Shown in pieces: positions 8,964 through 16,745 of a stretch of 64,000 nucleotides of DNA; position 1 is the first letter of the stretch; each line of letters starts with the position of its first letter. The DNA lies in the NCBI RefSeq assembly GCF_027587175.1, contig NZ_JAPCID010000006.1, forward strand, positions 124,001-188,000, in the 5' to 3' direction. Made by a program: the position numbers and the translations under genes. Under the pieces are notes generated by a model, which worked only from the letters and a program-made list of their open reading frames with translations, was not told the origin of the DNA and searched no databases. Source of the DNA: Solirubrobacter deserti. GTDB lineage: Bacteria; Actinomycetota; Thermoleophilia; Solirubrobacterales; Solirubrobacteraceae.

Positions 8964-9544
8964 TGCAGCTTGCGCGCCGTCCTGAGCAGGTTCTTCGCGC
9001 AGGCTTCGCCGGTGGACGTCGACCACTCCTTCTCCTCGGTGGTGAGCCACTCCTCCTCGCCCGGCCCCGGGCCCTTGTTCCAGTAGGTCCAGTTCTGGCC
9101 CGGCAGCGTGTAGCCGATGTCGTTGAGCGCGCCGTTGATCTCGGAGATCACGTGGTGCGCGCCGTCCTCGTTGCCCACGACGACCACGCCCGCGACGCGG
9201 TCGTAGGCGATCGGGGTCTCCCCGTCCTCCTTGGTCTCGGAGATGAACGCGTCCATCCGCTCCAGCGCGCGCTTGGACACCGACGACGGCTGCCCGAGCC
9301 AGGTGGGGGAGGCCACGAGCAGGATGTCGGCCTTCAGGATGCGCGCACGGATCGCGGGCCACTCGTCACCCTCGGACACGGCCTCAGACACCACGCCCGG
9401 GTCGATCTGATGGTCGGCGAGCCGGATCGTGTCGGTCGTGACGCCCTCTTCGCGGAGCGCGCCGAGCACCACCTCGGCGAGCGACTCCGCGTTGGACGGC
9501 TCAGGCGATCGCTTCAGCGTGCAAACGAGGCAGGTGGCGTGCAT
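8960..9544 (-). CDS. Flavodoxin-fold NAD(P)H-dependent oxidoreductase
   Basis: 194 residues of the FMN reductase / flavodoxin-like family. The N-terminal strand and FMN phosphate loop region read CLVCTLKRSPEPSNAES, then ILLVASPTWLGQPSSVSKRALERMD (the 'P-T-W-x-G' FMN-binding loop) and VVVVGNEDGAHHVISE. A C-terminal acidic/aromatic tail follows. It probably reduces flavin or quinone-type substrates in the cytoplasm. First gene of the coupled operon with udgX and the F420 oxidoreductase; the functional reason for this grouping is not known. Confidence 0.8.
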   Translation of the reverse strand: MHATCLVCTLKRSPEPSNAESLAEVVLGALREEGVTTDTIRLADHQIDPGVVSEAVSEGDEWPAIRARILKADILLVASPTWLGQPSSVSKRALERMDAFISETKEDGETPIAYDRVAGVVVVGNEDGAHHVISEINGALNDIGYTLPGQNWTYWNKGPGPGEEEWLTTEEKEWSTSTGEACAKNLLRTARKLQ

Positions 9545-9553
9545 GCACGGTCG

Positions 9554-9997
9554 CTACCCGCGCTTCGGCGCCTTGAGCCGGGGCTCTTCGCCCGTGACCT
9601 CGATCCCGCTCTGCATCAGCTCGATCACGTGCCCGTCCGGGTCGGTGAGGAACACGCGCTTGACGCCGTCCCCGCGTGCGAACACCTCGCCCGGCGGGCG
9701 CACGCCCGCAGCGGCCGCCCGCGCGAGCGCCGCGTCCAGGTCGTCCACTTCCAGCGCGAGGTGCGTGCCGTACCCGATCACGACCTCCGCGTGGTCGTAG
9801 TCCGGCGTCATCTGCTTCGCCCGCCCGGGCTCGGTCTCGCCGATCAGGTGCAGCTGCTGCTCGCCGACCTGCAGCCACGCGCCGGGCGTGTCGAACGTCG
9901 ACGGCCGTGGCACCTCGGGCAGGCCCAGCGCGTCGACGTAGAACCGCACCGCCCGCCTGACATCCGATACGAGGAGCCCGCCGTGGTCGATCCGCAT
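9554..9997 (-). CDS. VOC family protein (glyoxalase-like)
   Basis: 147 residues with paired VOC modules: IDHGGLLVSDVRRAVRFYVDALGL at the start and VFLTDPDGHVIELMQ near the C-terminus. Candidate metal ligands are His5, His in THLALEVDD, and Glu in VIELMQ, so this copy may be catalytically competent, unlike more degenerate members. It lies 9 nt upstream of the flavodoxin-like reductase gene start on the same strand and could head that operon. Substrate unknown. Confidence 0.8.
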   Translation of the reverse strand: MRIDHGGLLVSDVRRAVRFYVDALGLPEVPRPSTFDTPGAWLQVGEQQLHLIGETEPGRAKQMTPDYDHAEVVIGYGTHLALEVDDLDAALARAAAAGVRPPGEVFARGDGVKRVFLTDPDGHVIELMQSGIEVTGEEPRLKAPKRG

Positions 9998-10006
9998 GGC
10001 GGGAAG

Positions 10007-10384
10007 TCAACCATCCGCGAAGCGACGGAGCACGTCTGCCATCGCCTCGACGTCGTCGAGCTCTCCGGCGGCGACGGCGATCACGAACTGGTAGGCGTCG
10101 TCTTCAACCGGGTCGAGCTCGACACCGTTCTTGGCCAAGAACACGTAGGTCGAGAGCCAGGCGAGACGCTTGTTGCCGTCGATGAGCGGGTGATTGCTCG
10201 CCAGCGAATGCAGCAGCGCCGCCGCCTTCGTAAACAGGTCCGGATACGCGTCCTGGCCGAACACGGTGGCGGCCGGCCGGTGAACCGCGGCCTCGAGCAA
10301 CCCGATGTCGCGGACGTACACCGGTCCGCCGACCGCCTGCCGAGCAATGCGCAGAGCCTGCTCGACCGTCAGGTGACGGGTCAC
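10007..10384 (-). CDS. doc: Doc-type (Fic fold) toxin of a type II toxin-antitoxin module
   Basis: 125 residues matching the death-on-curing family. The Fic core motif reads H65-P-L-I-D-G-N71-K72-R73, close to the canonical HxFx(D/N)(A/G)NK(R); the usual aromatic position is Leu. Doc proteins phosphorylate elongation factor Tu and stop translation. The N-terminal YVRDIGLLEAAVHRP segment is characteristic of Doc. Its ATG overlaps the antitoxin stop (ATGA), the usual toxin-second layout. Activity is inferred from the family. Confidence 0.88.
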   Translation of the reverse strand: MTRHLTVEQALRIARQAVGGPVYVRDIGLLEAAVHRPAATVFGQDAYPDLFTKAAALLHSLASNHPLIDGNKRLAWLSTYVFLAKNGVELDPVEDDAYQFVIAVAAGELDDVEAMADVLRRFADG

Positions 10385-10584
10385 TCGCCGAGCCGGCGCA
10401 AAAGGTTCGCGAAGCGCTCGGCACCGCGGGCCGCGAGTTCGTCCGTCAGCTCGTCGTCCGCCGTCCGCAGCAGGTACTCATCGACGGCGCTCAACGCCAC
10501 CTGCTGCATGCTGCGCCCTTCCTTCTCGGCGCGAGCGCGAAGCGCCTCAGCCTGCTGGTCGGAAAGACGGAGGTTCATCGCCAC
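10381..10584 (-). CDS. Ribbon-helix-helix antitoxin
   Basis: 67 residues: an N-terminal MNLRLSDQQAEALRARAEKEGRS segment typical of Arc/CopG ribbon-helix-helix DNA-binding domains, then a charged helical tail expected to wrap and block the Doc toxin. It replaces the Phd antitoxin that pairs with the classical phage P1 Doc. The start is either GTG 10584, which is 6 nt downstream of a TACCAT -10-like hexamer, or the ATG at 10578. The operator-like repeat just upstream suggests autoregulation. Confidence 0.85.
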   Translation of the reverse strand: MAMNLRLSDQQAEALRARAEKEGRSMQQVALSAVDEYLLRTADDELTDELAARGAERFANLLRRLGE

Positions 10585-10590
10585 AGGCCA

Positions 10591-10609
10591 ATGGTACCGA
10601 TCTGGTACC
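10591..10609 (-). promoter_or_regulatory. Operator/-10 region of the toxin-antitoxin operon
   Basis: Two copies of the palindrome GGTACC (10593-10598 and 10604-10609) are separated by 5 bp, i.e. 11 bp centre to centre or one helical turn, and the whole is an inverted repeat. The minus-strand hexamer TACCAT (10591-10596), 6 nt before the GTG start, overlaps the proximal copy, so a bound RHH dimer pair would cover the -10 element. Function is inferred from RHH antitoxin precedent. Confidence 0.6.
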
Positions 10610-10660
10610 GCCTCGTGCCGCCGCGGACGTCGATGCGTCCGCGGCGGCCCTCTCTCCGGG

Positions 10661-12082
10661 CTAGGGGTTGGTCGTGGACAGCGTGAAGGTCAGCGTCCGC
10701 GAGTACGTGCCGGTGCGCAGCGCGTCGTTGGCGCCGATCGGCTGGGTGAACGTGACCGTCACCGGGTCGTTGGACACGGGCGCGGTCCAGGTCGACTTCG
10801 ACAGAGAAACCTGCAGCGGCTGCGGCAGCGCGAACGCGCCGTTGGTCAGCGGGCCCGGGTTGTCGACGCTGAGCGTCGCGTCGCCGGCCGTCGAGATCAC
10901 GTTCGCCGTGGCGGTCGTGGTGTAGGTGGCCGCGACGCCCGGGACGAACGGGCCGAGCGGCGCGGGGGTGCTGAGCGTGAGCGAGAGCGTTGCGGGGACG
11001 GTCGCCGAGACGTCGAGCGGGTTGGGCATGATGCGGCCGAGCACGCCTTCGCTCTCGCCCATCGGGCCCGCGGTGTAGTAGAGCCAGTTGCGCGGGCCGC
11101 TGTTGGCGTTGCCGTTGCCGAACTGCAGCGCCCACAGGCCGGGGAGGACGAGCGGGTCCCCGGCCGTGTTGTTGAGGAAGCCGCTGTGCGTCCAGGTGCC
11201 GTCCGGGTTCTCGTGGAAGGCGTTGATGCGCCCGCCGCCGAAGTTGCCGATCAGCAGGTCACCGGCGAACGCGCCGAAGTTCGCGTGTGCGAGCGCGGTG
11301 CCCCACGGCGCGTTGAGCACCCCGCCCGGGCTCGCGATGCGCGCGAGGAAGTTGCCGGACAGATCGAACGCGTTCACCACGCCGAGGCCCGCGCCGCGCC
11401 GCTCGCGGTACGGGACCGCCGCCGGGTCGGCGGGCTGCTGGGCGTAGGTGACGATGATGCGGTTGCCGACGGTCTGCACGCCGTAGGCGCCGTAGCCCCC
11501 GGGGAGGTTCGGGTCCACGAACGCACCGGGCGCGTCGATCAGGCCCCACTGGGCGTTGACCATGTCGATCCGGTTGTTGCGCAGGTCGGCGACGTACAGT
11601 CGCGGCGCGCCGGCGACCGTCGCCAGCGCCATCCCGGTGTAGACGGCGCCGGGACGGGTGAGCTGGCGCACGCCGTTGTTGTTGGGCACGCCGCCGCGCC
11701 ACGAGTAGAGCTCACCGCCGAGCGTGCTGAAGATGAAGGCCGCGGGGTTACCGAGCGTGAGGAAGTTGCCCGCGCCCGCGCCGGTCGTGATGCCGGTCGG
11801 CCCGCCCGGCACGGTCACCACCGTGTTGTTGACGGCGCCGCTCGCGGGCACGATCGTCGAGGTGTTCGAGCGCTCGTTCGCCGGCCACCACGGCGACGTC
11901 GCGCTCGCCGCCAGGCCCCACGGGTTGCGCAGGTTCGGATCGGCTCGGTCCGCGGCGATCTTCGCCGTGTCGCTCGAGACGATGTTGTGCACGGCGTAGC
12001 GGTCGCTCGGCTGTGCGTGGGCGGCACTCGCCCATGCGAGCCCGGCCAGGATCACCGTCGCCGTCAGGCCCTTCTTGCGCAT
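10661..12082 (-). CDS. Secreted TIGR03118-family protein
   Basis: 473 residues. A signal peptide (to AHA-Q, ~24) precedes a beta-propeller-like domain (~30-355) with hallmark segments NPWGLAASATSPWWPANE and LYVADLRNNRIDMVN seen in the TIGR03118 family of secreted proteins of unknown function. Residues ~365-473 carry the same C-terminal module as the amidase at the left edge (VISTAGDATLSV, PVSNDPVTVTF, LRTGTYSRTLTFTLST). A strong AGGAGGAGGG Shine-Dalgarno lies upstream of the ATG. Probably exported to the surface or medium; ligand unknown. Confidence 0.85.
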   Translation of the reverse strand: MRKKGLTATVILAGLAWASAAHAQPSDRYAVHNIVSSDTAKIAADRADPNLRNPWGLAASATSPWWPANERSNTSTIVPASGAVNNTVVTVPGGPTGITTGAGAGNFLTLGNPAAFIFSTLGGELYSWRGGVPNNNGVRQLTRPGAVYTGMALATVAGAPRLYVADLRNNRIDMVNAQWGLIDAPGAFVDPNLPGGYGAYGVQTVGNRIIVTYAQQPADPAAVPYRERRGAGLGVVNAFDLSGNFLARIASPGGVLNAPWGTALAHANFGAFAGDLLIGNFGGGRINAFHENPDGTWTHSGFLNNTAGDPLVLPGLWALQFGNGNANSGPRNWLYYTAGPMGESEGVLGRIMPNPLDVSATVPATLSLTLSTPAPLGPFVPGVAATYTTTATANVISTAGDATLSVDNPGPLTNGAFALPQPLQVSLSKSTWTAPVSNDPVTVTFTQPIGANDALRTGTYSRTLTFTLSTTNP

Positions 12083-12136
12083 CAGACCCTCCTCCTTGGC
12101 GTTCAGAGGGCAGTACGCGCGAAGGCGCGCGGACGT

Positions 12137-12385
12137 TCAGCTGGAGCTGACGCCCTGCAGGCGAATCCCGCGCGTGGTGTCCGCGCGCAGCGTCGTGGGG
12201 ATCTTGCCGGGGTTCACCGGCTTGAGGTGCTCGCGCCGCTCGGGCCGCGGCGTCGTGTCCGCGCGTGCGGAGGCCGGACCGAGGAACGGCGCGCTGGAGG
12301 CGAGCGTCACGGCCGCCACAGCGGCGGGCAGCAGACGACGGAAGCGGCGGTCGGGGCGGCGCTGGTGCAGGGAGTCGTTCGTCAT
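12137..12385 (-). CDS. Small secreted protein of unknown function
   Basis: 82 residues from ATG 12385. A twin-arginine-like, basic N-terminus (RRPDRRFRRLLPAAVAAVTLASS) leads into a hydrophobic segment and a predicted cleavage near ASARA. The mature part is ~40 residues, Pro/Arg/Thr-rich, ending in GVSSS. The frame is open further upstream, but that part would translate through the perfect palindrome at 12441-12465 and is unlikely to be coding. No homologous family recognised. Confidence 0.5.
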   Translation of the reverse strand: MTNDSLHQRRPDRRFRRLLPAAVAAVTLASSAPFLGPASARADTTPRPERREHLKPVNPGKIPTTLRADTTRGIRLQGVSSS

Positions 12386-12440
12386 GTGGCCAGCTTCGGC
12401 GCCGCGCGTGGGAAGAACCTGCGTGAAGCCTGGGAGTTTC

Positions 12441-12465
12441 CTAAAGAGGGACAGTCCCTCTTTAG
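12441..12465. repeat. 25-bp perfect odd palindrome
   Basis: The 12-base arm CTAAAGAGGGAC is followed by a single A and then its exact reverse complement. It lies between the FMN dehydrogenase and the small secreted protein gene. Flanking bases add a hairpin of CCCCCC-GGCT-GGGGGG at 12533-12548, so this intergenic stretch is unusually structured. The shape (12-base arms, one central base) is the same as at 29726-29750, suggesting one repeat class. Confidence 0.6.
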
Positions 12466-12532
12466 CAACAGATGTCGCGTTTTGAGGTCCCTGGGACGGA
12501 CCGTTGGTCGAGGGGCGTGCGCGCACTGGACT

Positions 12533-12548
12533 CCCCCCGGCTGGGGGG
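12533..12548. repeat. Short C6/G6 hairpin
   Basis: Six C, the loop GGCT, then six G. It could act as a transcription barrier for minus-strand transcripts leaving the FMN dehydrogenase gene, but there is no T-tract and its role is uncertain. Confidence 0.35.
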
Positions 12549-12603
12549 TCCTGCCCCGGGCAACCGCGAAACCGCCGGGGGGTGCTTCATGTTGTGAAGG
12601 GTG

Positions 12604-12768
12604 ATGGCTCACGAGACTCCCCACCAGGCGCCGTCCACGACTGACGTGCCGCCGTTCCCCCACCACCTTGCACTCGCGCCGACCTCGCTCGAGGCCGCGG
12701 ACCGATTGAACGCCGACCCGCCCGCCGCTGCGCCGCGCTGGCAGCCCGAGGAAGGCGACTTCAGCTGA
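12604..12768 (+). CDS. Candidate 54-residue protein
   Basis: ATG 12604 to TGA 12766-12768 encodes a Pro/His/Ala-rich peptide (MAHETPHQAPSTTDVPPFPHH at the start, RWQPEEGDFS at the end). The third codon positions are GC-rich, as in real genes here, and a GAAGGG sequence lies immediately upstream, though closer to the ATG than ideal. Its end overlaps the convergent FMN dehydrogenase gene by 8 nt. No family recognised; may be a real small gene or chance. Confidence 0.4.
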   Translation: MAHETPHQAPSTTDVPPFPHHLALAPTSLEAADRLNADPPAAAPRWQPEEGDFS

Positions 12769-13981
12769 CCGCGTCGCGGCCGATCTCGGCCGCCCGCGGG
12801 TACCCGGCGAGCGCGAGCGCCACGCGCAGCTCGGCCTCCAGGATCGAGAACGCGCGGCGGGCGCCCGCCTCGCCGGCGGCGCCCAGCCCGTACATCAGCG
12901 CCCGCCCGATCAGCACCGCGCGGGCCCCGAGCGCGAGCGCCTTGACGATGTCCGTGCCGCGCCGGATGCCGCTGTCGAGGTAGACCTCCGCGCGGCCTGA
13001 GACGGCGTCCGCGATCGCGGGCAGCGCCTCGATGGCCGCGGCCGCGCCGTCGAGCTGGCGCCCGCCGTGGTTAGAGACCACGATCGCGTCGGCGCCGTGC
13101 TCGACGCAGCGCAGTGCGTCGTCGGCGCGCATGACGCCCTTGACGATCACCGGCCCCTTCCAGCGGGAGCGCAGGTCGGCGAGATCGTCCCAGGTCACGG
13201 TCGGGTCGAACGAGCGGTTGACGGCGCTGGCCAGCGTGGCGGTCGCCGACCCCTCCCAGCCGAGATTGGCCGGCACCATCCGTGGGTGGGCGACGAAGCC
13301 GGCGCTCCAGCGCGGGTGCGTGACGCCTTGCGCGAGCGTCTTGAGGGAGATCCGGGGCGGGACCGAGAAGCCGTTGCGCACGTCGCGCTCGCGCACCCCC
13401 GCGACCTGCACGTCGACGGTCAGCATCAGCGCCTCGTAGCCGTGCTCGGCCGCGCGCGCCAGCAGCGAGTCCACGAGCCCGCGGTCGCTCATCACGTACA
13501 GCTGGAACCAGCGCCGCCCGTCCGAAGCCGCCGCGACCTCCTCGATCGTGCACGACGCCATCGTCGAGAGCGTCGTGATCGTCCCGGCGGCGTGCGCGGC
13601 CCGCGCGATCGCCATCTCACCCTCCGGGTGCTGGAGCCCGGTCAGCCCGGTCGGCGCGGCGATGATCGGCAGCGCGATTTCCCCGCCGAGCACGCTCGTG
13701 CGCAGGTCGATCTCCGACACGTCCGTGAGCGCCTTCGGGTGCAGCGTGACGTCCTCGAAGGCGCTGATGTTGCGCCGCGCCGTCACCTCGTCCCAGGCGG
13801 CGCCGTCCGCGTAGTCGAAGATCGGCCTCGGCACGGAGCGCTTCGCGGCCGCGCGCAACTCGGCGATCGTGCGGCAGCGCGCCGCGCGGCCCTCGTCCGA
13901 CAACCGCTGCCGCACACGCCCGGGAGCGGTGGCCAGGTCGGCCCGCAGTTGCTGCGCGGCGAGGTCGAGGAGCGCGTTCAC
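12761..13981 (-). CDS. FMN-dependent alpha-hydroxy-acid dehydrogenase/oxidase (lactate family)
   Basis: 406 residues of the (S)-2-hydroxy-acid oxidase family, which oxidises L-lactate, mandelate or similar acids to 2-oxo acids. The FMN barrel shows PIFDYADGAAWDE, PIIAAPTGLTGLQHPEGE, VIVKGVMRADDA and the active-site motif SNHGGRQLDG with the catalytic base His305, followed by DSGIRRGTDIVKALALGA for phosphate binding. The N-terminal 45 residues are longer than in minimal members. Whether it is an oxidase, a monooxygenase or a quinone-linked dehydrogenase cannot be told from sequence reading alone. Confidence 0.9.
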   Translation of the reverse strand: MNALLDLAAQQLRADLATAPGRVRQRLSDEGRAARCRTIAELRAAAKRSVPRPIFDYADGAAWDEVTARRNISAFEDVTLHPKALTDVSEIDLRTSVLGGEIALPIIAAPTGLTGLQHPEGEMAIARAAHAAGTITTLSTMASCTIEEVAAASDGRRWFQLYVMSDRGLVDSLLARAAEHGYEALMLTVDVQVAGVRERDVRNGFSVPPRISLKTLAQGVTHPRWSAGFVAHPRMVPANLGWEGSATATLASAVNRSFDPTVTWDDLADLRSRWKGPVIVKGVMRADDALRCVEHGADAIVVSNHGGRQLDGAAAAIEALPAIADAVSGRAEVYLDSGIRRGTDIVKALALGARAVLIGRALMYGLGAAGEAGARRAFSILEAELRVALALAGYPRAAEIGRDAVS

Positions 13982-14002
13982 ACCCGCCTCATACCCGGAT
14001 CC

Positions 14003-15916
14003 TCAGCGCACGCGCACGAACCGGCGCTCCTCACCGAGCAGCGTTGCGACCCAGCGCACGCCCTGCGCGGGAAGGCTGACCGTGAACTGACGGCGGCCCG
14101 AAGACCCGATCAACGACGACGTCATCGTCAACGGCTCGACGTTGCCGCGCCGGTCGAACCCGCCCACGGCGAAGAACGCTCCATCCGGCAGCTTGAACTC
14201 CGAACGCACGGTCACGCGGATGCGGGACCCGCGCCGCTCCGCGCGCACGGCGTCGACCCGCAACAGCCGGTACTGGCGGCGGCCGTGGAGCCGATAGGTG
14301 GTGGTCCAGGTCCGGCTGCGGCGCCCGTCGAGCGCGCCGACGGTGAACCGCACCCGCACGGGACCCACCCGCCGCGGCGCGACGAAGTCCCGAAGCCGCA
14401 GACGACCAGAGCGGGCGGACGTCAGACGGGCGGAATCCTCGTACGCGTGCCGGTTGATCACCTGGGCGCGGATCTCGCACGGCCCGCTGCAGCGGAACGG
14501 CAGGACGAGGTCGCCGGTGACGCGGCTGGGCGGCGGCGTCACGCGCACATCGGGAATCGGCGTGGTGTCGGCGGGCGCATCCGTCAGCAGCCGCAGGCGG
14601 TGGGCGTTGCGCATGTCGGGCGCGTCGATCCACGCGAGCGCGACCTTGCCGTCGGCGAGCGGCACCGGGAACGCGTCCCAGGCGTCGCTGAGCTCACCGC
14701 CGACGGTCTGCCGCACGCCGGTCCCCGGGCCGAGCGGAAACGTCAACAGGTTGGCGGCGCGCGTGTGCCCGCGTGGGCCGGACCAGCCCAACAGAGCGAT
14801 ACCGTGCGCGATCGACGCGTTCACGCGGGCGCCGCCGAAGCCCCAGGTGTCGGCGGGCAAGGGCTGCGTGGCGCCGACCACCGCCGTCCAGACGTCGTAC
14901 TCGAGGCGCCGGTCCGCCGAGGCGGCGGGCAACTCCGAGCTGAAGGCGCCGCCGCCGCGACGGATGGCGGCGCTCACGCCGCCGAGCCCGGTGCCGCTCC
15001 AGGCGATCATCGCCTGGCCGTCCGGCCCGAGCGCCGTCGCCGCGCGTGTGCCCAGCGGGTCATTGACGTTCGCGACGGTCGCGGGCACTCCGAATGGCGT
15101 CCCGGCGGTGCGCTCGAGCACGCGCACACGCCGCGGGTCCGCCAGCGCGAGCAGGGCGCGTCCGTCGGGCGTCATCGCGAGCGCGCCGGTGGAGTAGCCG
15201 GTCTGCTCGCCGACGGTCACCGGGGTGCCGAACGCGCCGGTCGCCGGCGCGATCGCGACCTTGACGTCCGTGCGATGCGGCGGGCGCTCCGGCGGCAGGC
15301 CGCTCCAGGCGACGACCGCCTCACCGCCGTTCGCGATCCCAGCCGCGAACCAGCCGGTCTCACCTGACGCCCGGGCCGGCTCATCCGGACGGTCCGCGAG
15401 CCTCACCGGGGTGCCGAACGCGCCGCCGGCGAGGCGGCGGGCCGCGTACAACACGTCCCTGCGGCCTTCGCCTCCCTGCTCCCAGACGACGAGCGCGTCG
15501 CCCGCCTCAGACACCGCCACCGCAGCGCGGCCGCTCTGGAGGTAGCCGCCACCCGGGAAGCGCGTCGGCTCGCCCCACGTGCCGCCCGGCGCGCGGAGGT
15601 ACGCGAGCGTGCCGCTGTCGCCGGGGACGGCGAGCACCGCGGCGCCGTTGGGCTGGGAAGCCGCGACCGCGCAGCCCGCGACCGGGTGGTCGAACTGGAT
15701 CGTGTGCCCGCGCTGCAGCCTTGTCTGCGTCGCGCTGACGAGCTGAACCGCCTCCCGGTTGGCCGAGCCGGTCGTGACGACGATCTCGCCCGGGAAGCCG
15801 GTGGGCGCCTCGCAGCCCGGCCGGACGCCGGTCACGGTGAGCGGGGGCACCTCGGCGGCGGACGCAGAGACCGGTGCGACAAAGGCCATAAGAACGGCGA
15901 GGCTAAGTGCGCGCAT
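14003..15916 (-). CDS. Large secreted propeller-like protein with C-terminal Ig-like domain
   Basis: 637 residues. A signal peptide (to ASA-AE, ~20) is followed by ~400 residues of repeating beta segments of the type 'GTPVRLADRP', 'GEAVVAWSG', 'DGRALLALAD', consistent with a WD/FG-GAP-like propeller. Residues ~430-637 form beta-sandwich modules with a CSGPC Cys pair, also seen in the dockerin-like protein at 20587. No catalytic motif is visible. This kind of exported protein is common in Solirubrobacterales; its ligand is unknown. Confidence 0.75.
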   Translation of the reverse strand: MRALSLAVLMAFVAPVSASAAEVPPLTVTGVRPGCEAPTGFPGEIVVTTGSANREAVQLVSATQTRLQRGHTIQFDHPVAGCAVAASQPNGAAVLAVPGDSGTLAYLRAPGGTWGEPTRFPGGGYLQSGRAAVAVSEAGDALVVWEQGGEGRRDVLYAARRLAGGAFGTPVRLADRPDEPARASGETGWFAAGIANGGEAVVAWSGLPPERPPHRTDVKVAIAPATGAFGTPVTVGEQTGYSTGALAMTPDGRALLALADPRRVRVLERTAGTPFGVPATVANVNDPLGTRAATALGPDGQAMIAWSGTGLGGVSAAIRRGGGAFSSELPAASADRRLEYDVWTAVVGATQPLPADTWGFGGARVNASIAHGIALLGWSGPRGHTRAANLLTFPLGPGTGVRQTVGGELSDAWDAFPVPLADGKVALAWIDAPDMRNAHRLRLLTDAPADTTPIPDVRVTPPPSRVTGDLVLPFRCSGPCEIRAQVINRHAYEDSARLTSARSGRLRLRDFVAPRRVGPVRVRFTVGALDGRRSRTWTTTYRLHGRRQYRLLRVDAVRAERRGSRIRVTVRSEFKLPDGAFFAVGGFDRRGNVEPLTMTSSLIGSSGRRQFTVSLPAQGVRWVATLLGEERRFVRVR

Positions 15917-15951
15917 GTGGCGCCGAGGGTAGTGAGCGGCGCCGTGCCATA

Positions 15952-15970
15952 AGTTGCCAACTTGGAAACT
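15952..15970. promoter_or_regulatory. Imperfect 19-bp operator-like palindrome
   Basis: AGTTGCCAA, a central C, then TTGGAAACT: 9-bp arms with one mismatch, in the 74-bp divergent intergenic region between the secreted protein (minus) and the membrane protein/regulator pair (plus). It sits just upstream of a TACGCT -10-like element at 15978-15983. A plausible binding site for the winged-helix regulator encoded at 16440. Confidence 0.45.
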
Positions 15971-15990
15971 GATGCCCTACGCTTTCCGTC

Positions 15991-16443
15991 ATGGAAAGTT
16001 ATCGAGAGGCCCTTGCCGTCGCGGAGCGCGCCGGAGCCGCGCCGTACATCGACTATCCGGCGACGCCGAAGTGGTATCCGGCCGCCGCCGGCGCCTGGTT
16101 CGCGGCGCTGATCCTGGCGTGTCATGGCGCGTCCGAGCGCCCGGCGGTCTTCATCCCGCTGCTGGTGGCGCTGATCGGCGCCGAGTTTGCGTTCATCGCC
16201 TGGTACCGCCGCCGCTGGCAGACGTGGCCGTCGCTGCGCCACGCGCCGAAGGAGATTGCATCCGCCTACCGGCGCTACTTCCTCGTCGTCGTGCCGGCGT
16301 TCGCGGCCGGCATCGCGCTCTACGCGTTCGTGGGGCCGTTCGTGGCCGCCGCGTTCGCGTTCGTGGTGGTCACGGCCGGGCTCGCGGCCTACGAGCGCCT
16401 GTACCGCGACGCGGCCGACGCGACACGGCGCCGGCTGGCATGA
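15991..16443 (+). CDS. Four-helix membrane protein cotranscribed with a winged-helix regulator
   Basis: 150 residues with about four hydrophobic segments: WYPAAAGAWFAALILACHG, FIPLLVALIGAEFAFIAW, YFLVVVPAFAAGIALYAFV and AAAFAFVVVTAGLAAYE. The cytoplasmic loop contains WQTWPSLRHAPKE. The ATG lies 7 nt after TACGCT, pointing to leaderless expression. Its TGA overlaps the regulator's ATG. Membrane protein plus small HTH protein pairs of this type are common in Actinobacteria; function unknown. Confidence 0.7.
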   Translation: MESYREALAVAERAGAAPYIDYPATPKWYPAAAGAWFAALILACHGASERPAVFIPLLVALIGAEFAFIAWYRRRWQTWPSLRHAPKEIASAYRRYFLVVVPAFAAGIALYAFVGPFVAAAFAFVVVTAGLAAYERLYRDAADATRRRLA

Positions 16444-16736
16444 CGATCGAGCTCACCGGACTCGACCCGGTGATCCACGCGCCCAAGCGCCTGGCGGCGA
16501 TGGCGATCCTCGCCAACGCCCAGAGCGCCGACTTCGGCTTCCTGCGCGCGCAGCTCGACATCGCGGACTCGGACCTGTCCAAGCAGATGGCGACGCTCGA
16601 GAAGGCCGGGTACGTGACCGTGCGCAAGAGCGGCCACGGGCGCGGCGGCGTGACCACCTATCGCATCACCAAAGCGGGCAAGGCCGCGTTCCAGCGCCAC
16701 GTCGCGACTTTGCGCGCGATCACGGAAGGCGCATAG
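16440..16736 (+). CDS. Winged-helix transcriptional regulator (MarR/HTH_34 type)
   Basis: 98 residues, essentially a single winged-helix domain: KRLAAMAILANAQSADFGFLR, recognition helix DSDLSKQMATLEKAGYV and wing KSGHGRGGVTTYRITKAGKAAF. Start ATG 16440 overlaps the membrane-protein stop (ATGA), so the two are made together. It probably represses its own operon, perhaps through the palindrome at 15952-15970, with the membrane protein as sensor or target; this is inference. Confidence 0.82.
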   Translation: MTIELTGLDPVIHAPKRLAAMAILANAQSADFGFLRAQLDIADSDLSKQMATLEKAGYVTVRKSGHGRGGVTTYRITKAGKAAFQRHVATLRAITEGA

Positions 16737-16745
16737 GATCGCCCC

